Source: Jackrogersella multiformis (lineage: Eukaryota; Ascomycota; Sordariomycetes; Xylariales; Hypoxylaceae). From it: a stretch of DNA of 64,000 nucleotides. The notes under the pieces are model-generated. The model was not told the DNA's origin. It did not search any database and was given only the letters and a program-made list of their open reading frames with translations. The DNA lies in contig CADCXD010000006.1 in assembly GCA_902806575.1 (NCBI GenBank), positions 620,001 through 684,000 on the forward strand. Reading direction: 5' to 3'. The translations under genes and the position numbers were made by a program. Below, piece by piece: positions 45,885-57,908 of the stretch; within the stretch, counting starts at the first letter, position 1, and every line of letters begins with the position of its first letter.

Positions 45885-46974
45885 ATGTCTCAGCATCTTG
45901 AGCATCGAGCTTCGTTCGAGACACGTTTTATCGGCTTCCTCTACCGCCAATGGCTGATGTACAAGAAGCCGGTCCCTGAAGGGACAAATCTCTCGAGCCA
46001 GACAGCCATCGTGTCCGGCTCCAATTCCGGCCTCGGATTTGAAGCCGCGAGGCAGCTACTCCAGTTACACCTCTCACGCATAATTGTAGCTGTGCGATCA
46101 CAGACCCGAGGTGATGCAGCTGTCGCCAAACTGCGGAGAGAGTTTCCCGACGCGACTATCTCACTGTGGCTCCTTGACATGGATTCATACGATTCCATTA
46201 CGGCATTTGTGCGGAGATGCGAGACGCTCCCGCGTATCGACATCGTGCTTCTTAACGCCGGCCTACGAAGCGATTATTTCAAACTTCACGAATCCACCCA
46301 CCACGAACACGCCTTCCAGGTCAACTACCTGTCCACAGCTCTACTGACTATCCTACTCCTGCCAGTCCTCAAGTCTAAGAAGTCGCCGTTGCCGGGCGCG
46401 AAGCCGCCATACCTCTCCATCATCAGCTCCGATACGGCGTACTGGGCGCCACCCTTCAACACCGCTGGCCCCATCATTCCCCAGTGTGACGACCCAAAGG
46501 AGTTTGCGCCAATGACGGCTTACCCGAGAAGTAAATACCTGCAGATATTATTCGTCTCTAAGCTCGCGGAGCACGTCGACCCCGACGACGTCGTCATCAA
46601 CACGTCCAACCCCGGTCTCTGCAGAGCTACAGGACTTGGCCGCGACGCGACGTTGAGTTTCGTAGGCGGCATAATCTTTTGGATTTTTCAAAACACCAAC
46701 GGGAGGGCTGTTGAGGCCGGCACCAGCGCCATCCTTGATGCCGTTATCGTGAAGGGCAAGGATAGCCACGGTAGTTATGTTAGTGATTGGACTATCCAAC
46801 CGTATGAATGGCATATCCTATCAGTGTCGACGCTTAAGCTAACTATTTCATAGTTATCCCTTGCCTTATTACTCGAAGGAAGGCCAAATTTTGAGAGAGA
46901 AAATATGGGAAGAGACGATGGAGGAGCTCAACTTTGCCGGTGCCTCCAAGATCGTCCAAGAGATGAAGCGCTGA
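45885..46974 (+). CDS. Short-chain dehydrogenase/reductase
   Basis: Exon 1 (45885-46801) and exon 2 (46854-46974) join over a 52-nt intron (GTATGA, branch GCTAAC, acceptor TCATAG), giving 345 residues. Without splicing the frame ends early in the intron; the second exon supplies the usual C-terminal segment KIWEETMEELNF. The cofactor motif is SGSNSGLG at 44-51 (normally TGxxxGxG, here Ser for Thr). LNAG follows, a catalytic Ser lies near 183 in IISSDTAYW, and Y213-x3-K217 is in AYPRSK. The N-terminal ~35 residues carry an aromatic stretch (FIGFLYRQWLMY), as in fungal retinol-dehydrogenase-like SDRs, suggesting membrane association. NADPH preference is likely from the Arg after the second strand. 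The substrate is unknown. Confidence 0.88.
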
Positions 46975-47670
46975 TTCTCTAAAGGATTGGTTTTGAATCT
47001 TATCGTGGCAAATCTCGGGATTTACCCCTAAGTACGCGGCTTGTAGTTAGTGATAGGTAATATGGGATATTGCATCCCAGTATCCATGGCTTCTACTAGC
47101 CCGCGAGCTTTATATGGTATAAGGTGGTAAGCTTGATGAATGTAACGACAGGCTACATATGGTCTGGACTTCAACTACGTACGTACCTAGGTAGATAGAT
47201 GTATGTGTCATCGATATGTGAATCTCAAAACATGTCTATTAGCCTCTTGTTAGAAAAGTGAATAGGCGAACTACTCTTTAATCGCAGCCCACGTTGGATA
47301 GGGGTACCAACCTAGGACTATTGGTTATATCAGCTATGTAGCTCTATACTCCACTTCCTTACCAAGATGCCGTGTCAAAAGAGGGCTTCTCGCGTAGATA
47401 TCCTAGGTAAGGTATACTGCTATTTCTATTTAATTATTCAAAAGCGGTACCTAAATGCTTGACATGGCAAGCGTATTCAATCTTGGACAGATTATATTGA
47501 CAATGTCCGGTCATAATCCCCATTTTCCCCATTTTGTTTTGGTATCTCCTACGCCTAACCTATAATAAACTACCAATAGATTACCTACAGCTTGCCTAGA
47601 AAGGAATGCCGCTCCATGATCATTAACTCATTGCCACTCAGTCCGTCAAAATAATAAGAAAATGATTAGT
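46975..47670. other. Spacer between convergent SDR and MFS genes
   Basis: AT-rich, with a few TACCTAGGTA words (47185, 47310). No gene seen. Confidence 0.45.
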
Positions 47671-49665
47671 TTAGATGGCTCCCTTCCCCCTTGACGACAT
47701 GGCCCTTGAATCGATGCTCTGTTCCCTGTCTAGCTCGTTCATTTCCTTCTCAACCTGCCGTATGTCGATGTTGGCGACAGCATCCGCGCCATCAAAGATC
47801 CATGCGATTTCCTCGAGTGTAGGCCCTTTCGTCTCGACGTAGAAGAAGTAGACGAAGGCTAATTCGCAGAAATCCCAGACCTACGTAAGAAGTACTAGTT
47901 AGTAGAGAATTTACGCAATCCAAATGAGATATAGTAACAGTGGATCGTGAGAGATAAGAAGGCAATCCGGCTCTAGATAGAAGAAGAGCTCACAGTATAG
48001 AAAAGCATGAAGTTCCAGTGCTTTGGCAATCTGTTCCAGGCGATCCTGTTTGTCTGGTTGCTCAGCGCAAGGATAGCCTGTACCGTGATGTTCATAATCA
48101 TCATGCCCTTGGCGCGTAGCTTGAAGGGGAGCACCTCGAGAGCGTAAGCAATTAGCAGGCCCGAGAAGCCGATGTCGTAAAAGATGCCGAATAACCAGAC
48201 GAATACCAACTGCGCGTAGCCCGAAGCCGCGTTGGTCAGGCCTGAGTTCTCGTAGATGGCACCACAGATCGTCCAGCTCACGAATGAGACCACCATACCA
48301 GACGTCGATATTAGGAATAGCGGTCGTCGGCCAAATCTATCGACATTCAGGGCGGCAAGTATCGTTACGATAAGGTCGAGTATGGTTTTTCCGCCGCTCA
48401 GCTAGAGAGACATGTTAACCCTGGTCCAACGACGTGGATATATCATAGTAGTGATCTTACAGCTAGCTTCTGGTCTTGAACCTTTATCCCAGCTCCCTCA
48501 TATACAGTGTCCATGTAATTAGAAAAAAGCGCGTTGCCGCTATATTGGGATATGACACCGAGGGAGACTAGAATGGCTAACCTCCACAGGTTTCCCTTGG
48601 TGCGTAAGAAGTCGAGATAGCCAGCAGCGCGAGCGACTTGGTTCTCCATCCGCATCGTCTCCTTGATTTCTCTGAACTCAAACTGAACGAGCACGTCGTT
48701 CTTATCACCGCCAGCATGGTACTTAGCCAATATATCGAGCGCTTCATCGTGGCGATCCTTCGCTATGAGATACCGTGGGGACTCGGGGATCCAGTAAATG
48801 AAAATAATCTGGATTAGCGAGGGTAGGATCTGGAGCAGCGTGATGGACCTCCAGCTCCAGTCGTTCCGTATTTGAGCAGTGCCCCAGCCAACCCAGGCGA
48901 CTATGAGAGCGCCCAGATTCCACAAGCAATTATAGACAGCTGTCACCGGCCCACGATGCTGAGGATGGCATATTTCTGTGAGTAGTAGAGGAGAAGCCAT
49001 CTGTGACAAGCTGTTTCCAAAGCCGAGAATCAGACGACCAGCAATGAACACTAGAACATGTGTTAATAGAAAATACCCAAGCAGTTTGACAGGTATTCAC
49101 TGATTCACATACTTTCGTATCCATTGCAAAACGCTGATATGCAACCTCCAATTATCATAAAGATACACCCAATGATTATTGACGTCTTCCGGCCCCAGTT
49201 ATCAGCAACGTATGGTCTAAGGGAATAGTCAGCAACGTGTCAGATTCGGGTTGGACGTCATATGTGAGATCCTACGTGAGGAAGAAACTCAGGATGCTCC
49301 CGATATTGAACATATTTACGAGGAGCCCCAGCCAGCTATCGGCCACATCTTGGGGGTTATCAGGGCCGACCTGAGTCTTGGGGAAGTACTGCTTCCAGCG
49401 GTCGATTTGCTGAGAAGTGTTGACTAGCATTCTATATGGCTGTTAGCCGGCCGTTCCATAATAGTCTGAAATATCTCTTCCGCCCTCACCCATCGAATCC
49501 AGTGGTTGCCGAGGCTATCATCAAGACACAAGCCCACGCGTATAGTTTCCGTAGATGTGGCTCCTTCATCCAGTAGACGTACTCGAATTCTGGTGCCTCC
49601 CTTTGCGCTAACTGCTCGTGTTCTTCCTCATGGCCCTTGGATGCGGGCTGACGAGGACGAACCAT
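47671..49665 (-). CDS. MFS transporter, sugar-porter family (lactose permease-like)
   Basis: Six exons on the minus strand: 49665-49490, 49431-49276, 49216-49113, 49050-48461, 48401-47994 and 47880-47671. The total is 547 residues and all phases agree. Sugar-porter signatures are present: DNWGRK between helices 2 and 3, GRLILGFG in helix 4, PESPRYLIAKDRHDEAL after helix 6, DRFGRRPLFL between helices 8 and 9, and a VETKGPTLEEI motif after helix 12, where family members usually have PETKG. The extended loop after helix 1 (NTSQQIDRWKQYFP) is typical of the fungal lactose-permease/hexose group. It is expected to be a 12-helix proton symporter in the plasma membrane. The substrate cannot be assigned. 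It converges on the SDR gene. Confidence 0.9.
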
Positions 49666-51433
49666 TTTAACTTATACGTATTGTCTTCCTCACATTAAAG
49701 TCGTTGATGTCAAAATCGAAATCGCCTACTAAACTATTAAGCTTTGGCGATAAATTAGGGTCTAGGGGTCCAGGAAGCAATACAGCGTATACACGAAGAG
49801 GAGAGAAAGGAGACGGGGGATGGGGGAAGGTCACGCTATTCAAGTACTTCACATTAACAGGGAGGTTAGGGCTGGTAGGTAATTAATAACATCCTATAGT
49901 GAAGCAAGATTGACCGTACCCCTGGTGGGAATACAGCATGTGGAAGAGTAACCTTTGACCGTTCTACCCTACCGCTACTGTTACGATAGCTAATGCATGT
50001 CGCTATAATGCGGGGATAATATGAAGAGGATCAGAGACGGGTAGCAGTTGGAGATGACACTCGACTGGGATTCCATTCACTAGCGGCCTATCAAACCGAC
50101 AGCCCGGCTACGATCTATTCGATGTTCTCCAACTCCTCACCTCCGGAATGGATATGTTTTTGGTACATCCAAGGCTCCCAATTATCGTGATTGGGAAGCT
50201 TAAAACCGCCAGCTATTGTGGCTTCCGCATTTGACTCCCTACCCCTAAGAGCAACTCCGGAACTCGTCCACGGTTTGGCCTCTTAATAAGGAGAGGGACC
50301 AGGTCAACGATGACACATGACTGCATATATCGTCCGTGTTGTTACTGTAGCATGTTGTGCCGTTAGCGTCTGGATTTCTCGTTCCGCCTGCCTACCTAGG
50401 TTGTATGTTCTGCGCCGCAACGGTGATCTATGATAGAACTTGGACGACGAGCTGTGATGATAGCAACTGAGGCTGAGCCAACCCCGTCGTCTATCTCTTC
50501 GACATATGTTAAATCCATGTCGAACGATACTCTACCTAGGTACCTATCCGGGTCTGGGGAACATGAGATCCTACCCAACCTACCCAGATTTAAAACAGAG
50601 CATATGTATAAAGATAAACCTTTCTAGACATCGGGGCTCTATCTTCCATCGCATGAACACGGCCCGGGGAGCTAGTCGGTGGCTCGACTGTTATTGGATG
50701 TTTGGCATGTTAGTGTAATGGTAGCATCGTAGGTGATCGCGCTGATGGTGGTGAACCAGAAAAGGGCCGGCCGGTTAATTGGCAAAAGTCGGAATGAAAC
50801 ATTATAAGCAAGTCCCTTTACGGAACCAAAGCCCAGCGCACTCTACCTAGCCAATCACTTTATTCTTCCTATTTCTTCTTAGGTAAGTAGATCCCCTAGA
50901 ATCGTTGGCGAAGGAAAAGATACACTATTCTTTTTTTGTTACTATTGGTCTTATAACGTATTATATAACCCTCTCATTGTTTCGGTATGTAATTTCTTAA
51001 GCTTGTTGCCCGTTATTTGCCTACTTGAGACAAAGTGGCCAAGTCTGTTAAATCAGCGGTCGCATTCCAGTCTTATTTCTTTAATCACTTTTGAAAGAGG
51101 CGATTTGAATCATGGAGTATTCATTGGCGAAGTGGAAGAGAGCTAACCCTGGCTAGCAGTTGTCCATTTTATGAATATCACCGAGAGTATTAGAAATTGA
51201 TACGCACTAATAAGCCAAGTCAATTCCAGAGGCCTCGGTTCCAATGTCGTCCTGTGACCTTATTCTTTATTCCTGATGACCTATCCACAACTACGGAACT
51301 CTGAACCGTACTCATGGGCCATGCCTATATGCCCATCTGGCGAACCATGAACGTCATGAATAGTGAGAAAATGAGTGTACCGATGACACCTCATCTACCA
51401 GCACCGAGCATAGACAAATCAATACATCATCCA
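49666..51433. other. Intergenic spacer, 1.8 kb
   Basis: Contains the MFS promoter and the 3' flank of the dynamin-like gene. Apart from a tRNA-like fragment near 50705-50731 (see findings) and palindromic words at 50390 and 50533-50544, nothing was recognised. Confidence 0.5.
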
Positions 51434-54400
51434 TTATACTACCGTTTCATACATCTCGCAGTCAGAATCAACTGTCATATCAAAACGACCGGGGCTAGCA
51501 ACATTAGCACCGCTGGAACTATCAGCACCGTCAGCACCGCCGGACAAGCTTCCGAGGTCGTTGATGCTGTTCATGGCCCTCAGCAGCTTGTCCATTTCTC
51601 CTTTGAGCTGTTGTCTCCTCTTCGCCGTCTTGTCATCTTCTTCCATCAATCTATTGTACTGACTCGGATCTACCGGACGTTGAGTCACCGTTAGTGTCGT
51701 TCATCGACTTCGTTGTCGGGACAAAAGGCTTGGAAATATTTGACTCACCAGAGTGACTATAAATATGAAACTTTTCATCTAGAGATAGATCGAGCTGTTG
51801 CTCTCTAAACGTACGCAAGAGGTTCGAATTCACATTCATTGTGACTCCTTCTACGAACCTTGCAGCGGCCACTATCAATAGTAAAGAGTCAGCAAGGCTA
51901 AAGGAAAATTCGAGGATAGCGTGGGACGTCTTTCAGAACACGTACTCATATAGTAACCGCGAACAAACCCTGCTACCTCAATTTCAGTCTCGTAAGGGTC
52001 TTTCGCAAGCTTAGGAAGATGGGAATCAAGCATCTTGCGTTCCTTGATCTTGTCCTCTCCCGACATGTCTTCCAACCTCTTAGCTGGATAGTCCCAGTCG
52101 ATCAGAGTCATAGCCTTCAGGCGTATTATCCCTCGCACACGCTGCAGCTGCTCCATTTCCTGCGCTTTATAGCGGTGGAAGGCGTCATCATTCATCATAT
52201 ATAGCTGGTACGTCTCCGAATTGAACATGTCAGAGAGTCGAGCCCTCTGCGAAGCGATCGCAGCTTCAATGAATTGCTTCAGATGATCATTGCAATCCTT
52301 AAAAATTAGACGGCGGCGCAATAGCCCGAGAGATTCCTCGAGAGCGGCAATGGCGGTCCTCTCTAAGAGCTCCGCCGTCTTGAGGATATATGTATCCAGT
52401 GGTTCCTCCCACTTCCTAACAGCGTCCAGGCATAAGACCTCACGAACCTCGTCTGGAACCAGGTCTCGCGGCATCCCAGGTCGCTTAGTTCTCAATATTC
52501 TGTTACGAATATCCTTAATGTCCATAGCACATCGGCCGCGATTGAAAAACATGACGAATGGGCTCGGCCGACGCGATTCTGGCGCGCCCATGACAGATGA
52601 AGCGCGGGATATACCACCCGCATCCTCATGCTTCACCGGCGTGGTAACGTTCTCCTGGCGTTGACGTCTGCTAGGCGTAGATATATTTCGCATAGTTGAA
52701 TCACTGGGGCGAGGTCTCTTTGAGGGACTCGGCGTTGCAACCTCTGAATCGACGCCAGAAATGTCGATTGTCTGAAGCTCCGAGTCCTTGACCTTGCAAG
52801 TCGGCTTCATCTTGAACACACAGGCCTGGAACTGGCTGTTCAGGGTATTCCACTCAGACGAAAATCCAGTGTTCCTTATGGCCGTCTTCACTTGGTCCAA
52901 AAACTTAAACAGACTCCTCTTAACCTCATGTTCTACGTTAGCAGGAAGTTCAGGTAGGGCATCTAGTTCCTCTTTGATCGTGATGATACGCCTGTGGACC
53001 GTCTCCCTGATAGATGGGAGGCTTCTAGCAAACGCTTCAGTGAGCTTGCAAGAAAGGAACTATTCCGCACACTCACTAGTTAGCAATTGATCCGCTTTAT
53101 GGGCCGGGGAATTAAAATTAAGCACAGGTAAATGTGCTTACCTTTAGTAGCACCTCAACGCCGCAACGATCAGCGAAGTCGGCGAACTCGATCGGCCATG
53201 GGCTATTCCCGTCAGCCTGTCGATTGAAGAATAGTTCTTCCCACCTTGTTGCATCCTCAAGAGGCTGGCTTGGAGGCCGCGACGTGGCGAAGAAGCCCTG
53301 CCCAACCAACTGCTTCTCACCACGAAACATAGCTAGCCAGTTGGGAATGTTTTGAGGGGGAAGCTGGTCGGCCTTGGTCATAACGCCGATGGTCCGGGGT
53401 GCGGCTTTCGCCTTACGAATGATGCCTAAGCAGGTAGAATTCTCTAAATCAACATTCATAGGAAGAGCCCACATGATGATTGCTTTTTCCTTTTTGATGT
53501 ATTCAAGGGTCAACTTCTCTACGACCTTGACCACATACTCATCTTCTTCCTTTTCCGGTGATTGGAAGACACCGGGTAGATCGTAGAAGCTCAGATCAGG
53601 AAGCCCCGGACCTTTTATTTCCAAGGCAACGATATTTGGCGAGAATTGAGCATCTGTCTCGCGAGCGGCCACTGTGGAGTATCGGGTAGGTAAGCAAAGG
53701 ATGAATATCAAGCAGGGAGCTCGGGGGAAAAAAAAGTAGGTAGGAGATACAACATAATGGAAAGCGTTCGGTAAGTCGAATGTGACTTAAAGCAGCTATG
53801 CACTTACAATCAAGGGATGTTTCTTTAGCAACAGCACCTTCGCCGGGGATGAACAGTTCGAAGTTGCGTTTGTGATTCAAGATCGCGACTTGGGCCCAAC
53901 GAAGGACCTCTTCGATCTCAGAGGGATCAAAAATAGTCTTGAATGACCTGATCTCTCTGTGAGACATCTTGACCCATGGTGGAAACGGGTTCGCCGCGGT
54001 AACGTCCGAGGTTTTAGGCTTCCGATCTAGAAGCGGCTGAAAGTCATAGTCTTGCTGAAGAGATACTGAGCATGACCAATGGTCGATCTTGCTGCTGATT
54101 AGGCGAATATGGAGCGGGCAGCGTGTACATACGCCGGCGCTCCGTGGGAGATTGACGCGAGCTAGACCGGACATCAAGCTGGATTTTCCAGCTGACTGGT
54201 CGCCGACGAGAACCAACTCCGGGAGAGCCGCCACATCTGAATGGAACCAAGTCAGTAAAATTATCTCTTGCCGGTTCGGCGACGGTGGCATACGAAGGGT
54301 AAGAGGGGAAATATCGAAGATGAGTTTTATGCTCGCAGCAAGATGCGAATCGATAGGTAAGAAATGCTTGGAATAGTTATCACTTACGGGACACTCCAAG

Positions 54401-54857
54401 CGTTTGGAGGTCACCCAACGTGTCATTGCACGCCTTTTGCTTCAACCCAATATCGGCAAAGGTGGGATGAGAGAAGCTCTGATGAGCAAAGCTGGCGTCG
54501 ACATTCTGGGAAACCGGAGAGCCTTGCTGGCCGCTTCTGGAATTGTCCGGCAGTCGCCTCATCTCCATGAAAATAGGCTCATTGTCATCATCTCTTCGTT
54601 GATATGTCTCGGCGCTCGCTGTAAACAAGTAATGTTCAGCACCAACAAGCCTAGCCAACTAGGTTGGGGACGGACGAGTACTCACGAGCATGAGATCGAA
54701 TGAAGGATTGGGCCACCGACTGAGTATCCAGAAACTCACTTGGAGGGGTCTTCCGCTTTCGCGGACTCGGGGATGGTGGTGGCATGGTGTCTGATCTTAA
54801 GCTGGCTTCTGGTGAGCCGAGACGCTCATGCTTAACAATCTTACTAACCCGCGTCAT
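51434..54857 (-). CDS. Dynamin-superfamily GTPase, fungal Mx-like
   Basis: Seven exons on the minus strand: 54857-54686, 54618-54388, 54236-53808, 53671-53142, 53059-51946, 51871-51749 and 51669-51434. The total is 944 residues and phases agree. The N-terminal 110 residues are disordered. The G domain has G1 GDQSAGKS at 146-153, a Thr in VCTRCP for G2, G3 DLPG at 308-311 and G4 TKAD at 376-379. A long stalk follows, interrupted by a basic disordered insert with RPRPSDS and a phospho-type Ser-rich stretch. A GED-like helix is encoded around residues 826-866 (AARFVEGVTMNV). There is no pleckstrin homology domain and no transmembrane segment, so it is not Vps1, Dnm1 or Mgm1. It belongs to the divergent fungal group often labelled Mx-like. 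A role in membrane or nuclear processes is open. Confidence 0.88.
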
Positions 54858-56323
54858 GCTAGGGTTTAGTTAGAAAACAGTTGAAGACAAGAAGTGAGTT
54901 GAGGGCAGAACTCACATGGAGTAACGAGGATAGAATGATATAATTTTTGCTATTAACTACCAAGTGAACTCAACTCTACGTAACTCCTTGTGGAGAAGAG
55001 TAGAATGCCACCTAATTTGAGACGAAGGTGGTAATGACCTAGGTAGGATTGTGATCAACAGATCTAATAGATAAGTAGAGATAAAATTAAATAAATAAAT
55101 AGAATATATTAATGTAGGTAAACGCGCAATAAAATGTGTGTACTTAGGTTCTGAGTACAGTAGAAAGAGTACATATAAAAGATATGGATCAGGTAAGATG
55201 GTGATGCTGGTGATGCTGGTGATGATGGTAAGATGTTAGTGAGCGGGAGATGAGCTGGGGAAATGGCGAGAGAGGAGAGAGGAGAAGAGAAGAGAGAGAA
55301 AGATAAAGAGAGGGCAAACTTTGACTGGCATTACACCTTAGAAATATTAATCCGAGGCGAAGTAGCTATAGTGATGTTAACTCGAAATAGTCTCGTCGAA
55401 ATATTAGTGATTGTTAAGGAAGCAGTATATTTTATATGAGGACACTAACAGACCCTATCTAAGTATAGAGTATCAAAGTGTAGTTGTGCACATCTAAACA
55501 TTTATGCTGTGGTACCTACCTAGTTTCGAGTGGGGGTATCTGGTGGCTGGTATTTAGTGGAGACTTATACATAGATACCCAGGCAGCAGCAGGGGAGAGT
55601 TGCGTACTAGAGTTATCTCGTTGAAGATAATTGGCTAAAGAGGAAACTGAGAAAAAGCAAATAATGGAATCTTACATTAGAACTTAAGGCTTTATACCAG
55701 CTCTAGCTACCTAGCTTAAGTACTTATTATATTACTTATAAAGACACCTAGGTAATTAACATTTTTATAAATAATAATAAATAACGTACCTACCAAGTAT
55801 TCTACATTATAACTACTTTACCATCCTTAAAATGTCTTAGATACTTAAAACCTTGGAAGTCCTACGACGATAGAATGACTCAATATGACCTGTCAACTCG
55901 GCCTCATGCAGGTTTTCAAGACTTGTATCTAGGTACATAAGTTGTTATCACTAATACATTCATGACAATAGGCGTTTTCCATTCCAGGCGCTGCTGGGTA
56001 CTTGATCATCTACATGGCGAACTACCATGTAGGCAGCTAGGTAGAGACGAGCAAAAGAAATCTTCCAGGTTGCATAGTGCATTATACCTTAGGCTATCTC
56101 ACGAAGTCCTAGCTCAATCTTATTCTTCACTGATATTTGCAACCTATTATCGACTGCTAGCAATCTTTTAGAAATAAATTCGGACATCGCTCCGAGGCAA
56201 TCACCACGTAAATAAAACCTCAGAATCGACCCTTATAAATCACAAGTCATGATATGTCTGCTGTGCCCTGTTCTTCTTCTTCTTTCTCTGCTTGATCCGA
56301 ATCGATTATCTAGTAAACACGTG
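54858..56323. other. Intergenic spacer, 1.5 kb
   Basis: Contains TGGTGATGC tandem copies near 55197-55228, a purine-rich GAGAGA tract at 55268-55312 and AT-rich segments at 55660-55810. An open frame at 55962-56171 is not supported. No gene seen. Confidence 0.5.
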
Positions 56324-57400
56324 TTAGCTGTGACCCTCAACCGAGTTGGTCATCTCATACCCGGCATTTTGTCCTATGCTTGGCCCCCCTTCCTCTTCAT
56401 CTCGAATTCTCCTCCACCCTTCCCTATCCTCCATCTCCATGCCAGGTGGTGCGTATGGCTCGTCGCACTCCCGACTGCTCAGTCGTGGCCAATACCTGCG
56501 GTAGCTGAAAAAACCAACTGTAAACCCCAGCACCGACCCAACACAAACATCATATACATCATGACGATAATCCTGGCAGCGGCTAATGGCTATCATGGCT
56601 GCCCCGACAAGAGGCGCAAGGCAGACTAGCGAACGACCTAGATCCTTCCTATTGCGGAATATCCTCAACTGGCCGGCTAAGAAGCAAGCTAAATACCCAA
56701 GGCCGCTAAAGGAGAAGCTAGAGTGCCCCGAGGGGAAAGATCGCCAGCCGTCATGGAGAGTATGGTGGTTCGTCTCGGTGCACACATCAAACGTCACCAG
56801 GACGTTAGATTTGGTACCGGCGGCTGGCTTGCATCGGGCGATTAGATCTGGCCTGGGGCGGCCAACCGTGTTTTTTACGATATCGGTGAGGAACGAGCTG
56901 AGGATGAGAGCAATGGCGAGTCCGAGTATAGTGCTATGATGCTTATGGAACGAAGCTCGAGTAGAGGTATTATATAGCAACACAAGCCCGAGCGGGACGA
57001 AGAGTGCGTATACGAAGTTTAGCCAAACCGGCACTCGCTCGACCTCGGCGTGAGGGAAAGATATGTCGAGGTTGTTGATGTAGAACATGCGATGGAAGGG
57101 TTCGACGAAAAATTGGATCAGGAGGTAGGCCGTCAACAGGCCAGCGAACCCAACATAGTCAGGCGCATACGAATGCTTGAGGAAGAGTTAGAAAGGTACC
57201 TAGGCATGCTCTGGATGATAATGTTCTCGACAGGTCAAATAGAAAATAGAACGAAACAGAGAAGGCTATAACCGTACAGTCCAGAACCTCACAATCGATC
57301 TTAATATTCCTCCTCCCCGCTGGAAAAAGTCGTTCCGGGCCATTGCTGCGATAGCTGCAAGTCACCGTACACGTAGAGACTTGAAGAGACTCCACAGCAT
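56324..57400 (-). CDS. PAP2-family lipid phosphatase (Dpp1/Lpp1-like)
   Basis: The main exon is 57175-56324. A short first exon at 57400-57371 encoding MLWSLFKSLR is proposed because it joins in phase to HSYAPDYVGF, the segment that normally follows a short basic start in fungal members; the donor GTACGG is weak, so this part is tentative. Total 293 residues. The three phosphatase signatures are clear: KNTVGRPRP, PSGHSS and SRCQDYRHDVYD. About six membrane helices are visible. Family enzymes dephosphorylate phosphatidate and diacylglycerol pyrophosphate at vacuole or Golgi membranes. The C-terminal tail is acidic and cytosolic. The gene diverges from URN1. Confidence 0.88.
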
Positions 57401-57908
57401 TTCCTAGGGTAAGGAAGGGAGGAAAGAATAGAATAAATGAGTGACGAGAATAACAGGACTTAAAAAGAACACATTAGTAAGGTATTAGAGAGGTACCTAG
57501 GTAGGTAGGTAGGTAATAGGTATAAAGATGTCGAGGGTACAGTTTAAGAACTCCGTTTAAGAGTTGGTAAATTCGAGGTCGCGTGCCAAATTATTTGGAG
57601 ACGATGACGGGCAGCCCTAGGTAGGTACTACCTACATTAAGGTTCAGCGTTCCGGACACGTACCTAGGTACCTACCGGGGCGTCGGCATTAACGGGCTAC
57701 TATGTACCTAGTGTACCCTTTTTTCTTTTATCGCAGGTAACAACCTTAACCTTTTACTTTGTCATTTCATAAAACTTCATGAATTTCCTACCTAAACATC
57801 ACATCCACCAATATTCGCTACAAGCACCACTGACACTTCGATACCCTAATTTCTTTGTCCCATATCCGTAAGACTAATACTTTTATTAAGTTCGGTATTC
57901 AGACCGAT
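57401..57908. other. Divergent promoter between PAP2 and URN1
   Basis: Carries a dense set of TACCTAGGTA words at 57490-57520 and 57617-57675 within about 500 bp. No gene is supported. Confidence 0.5.
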
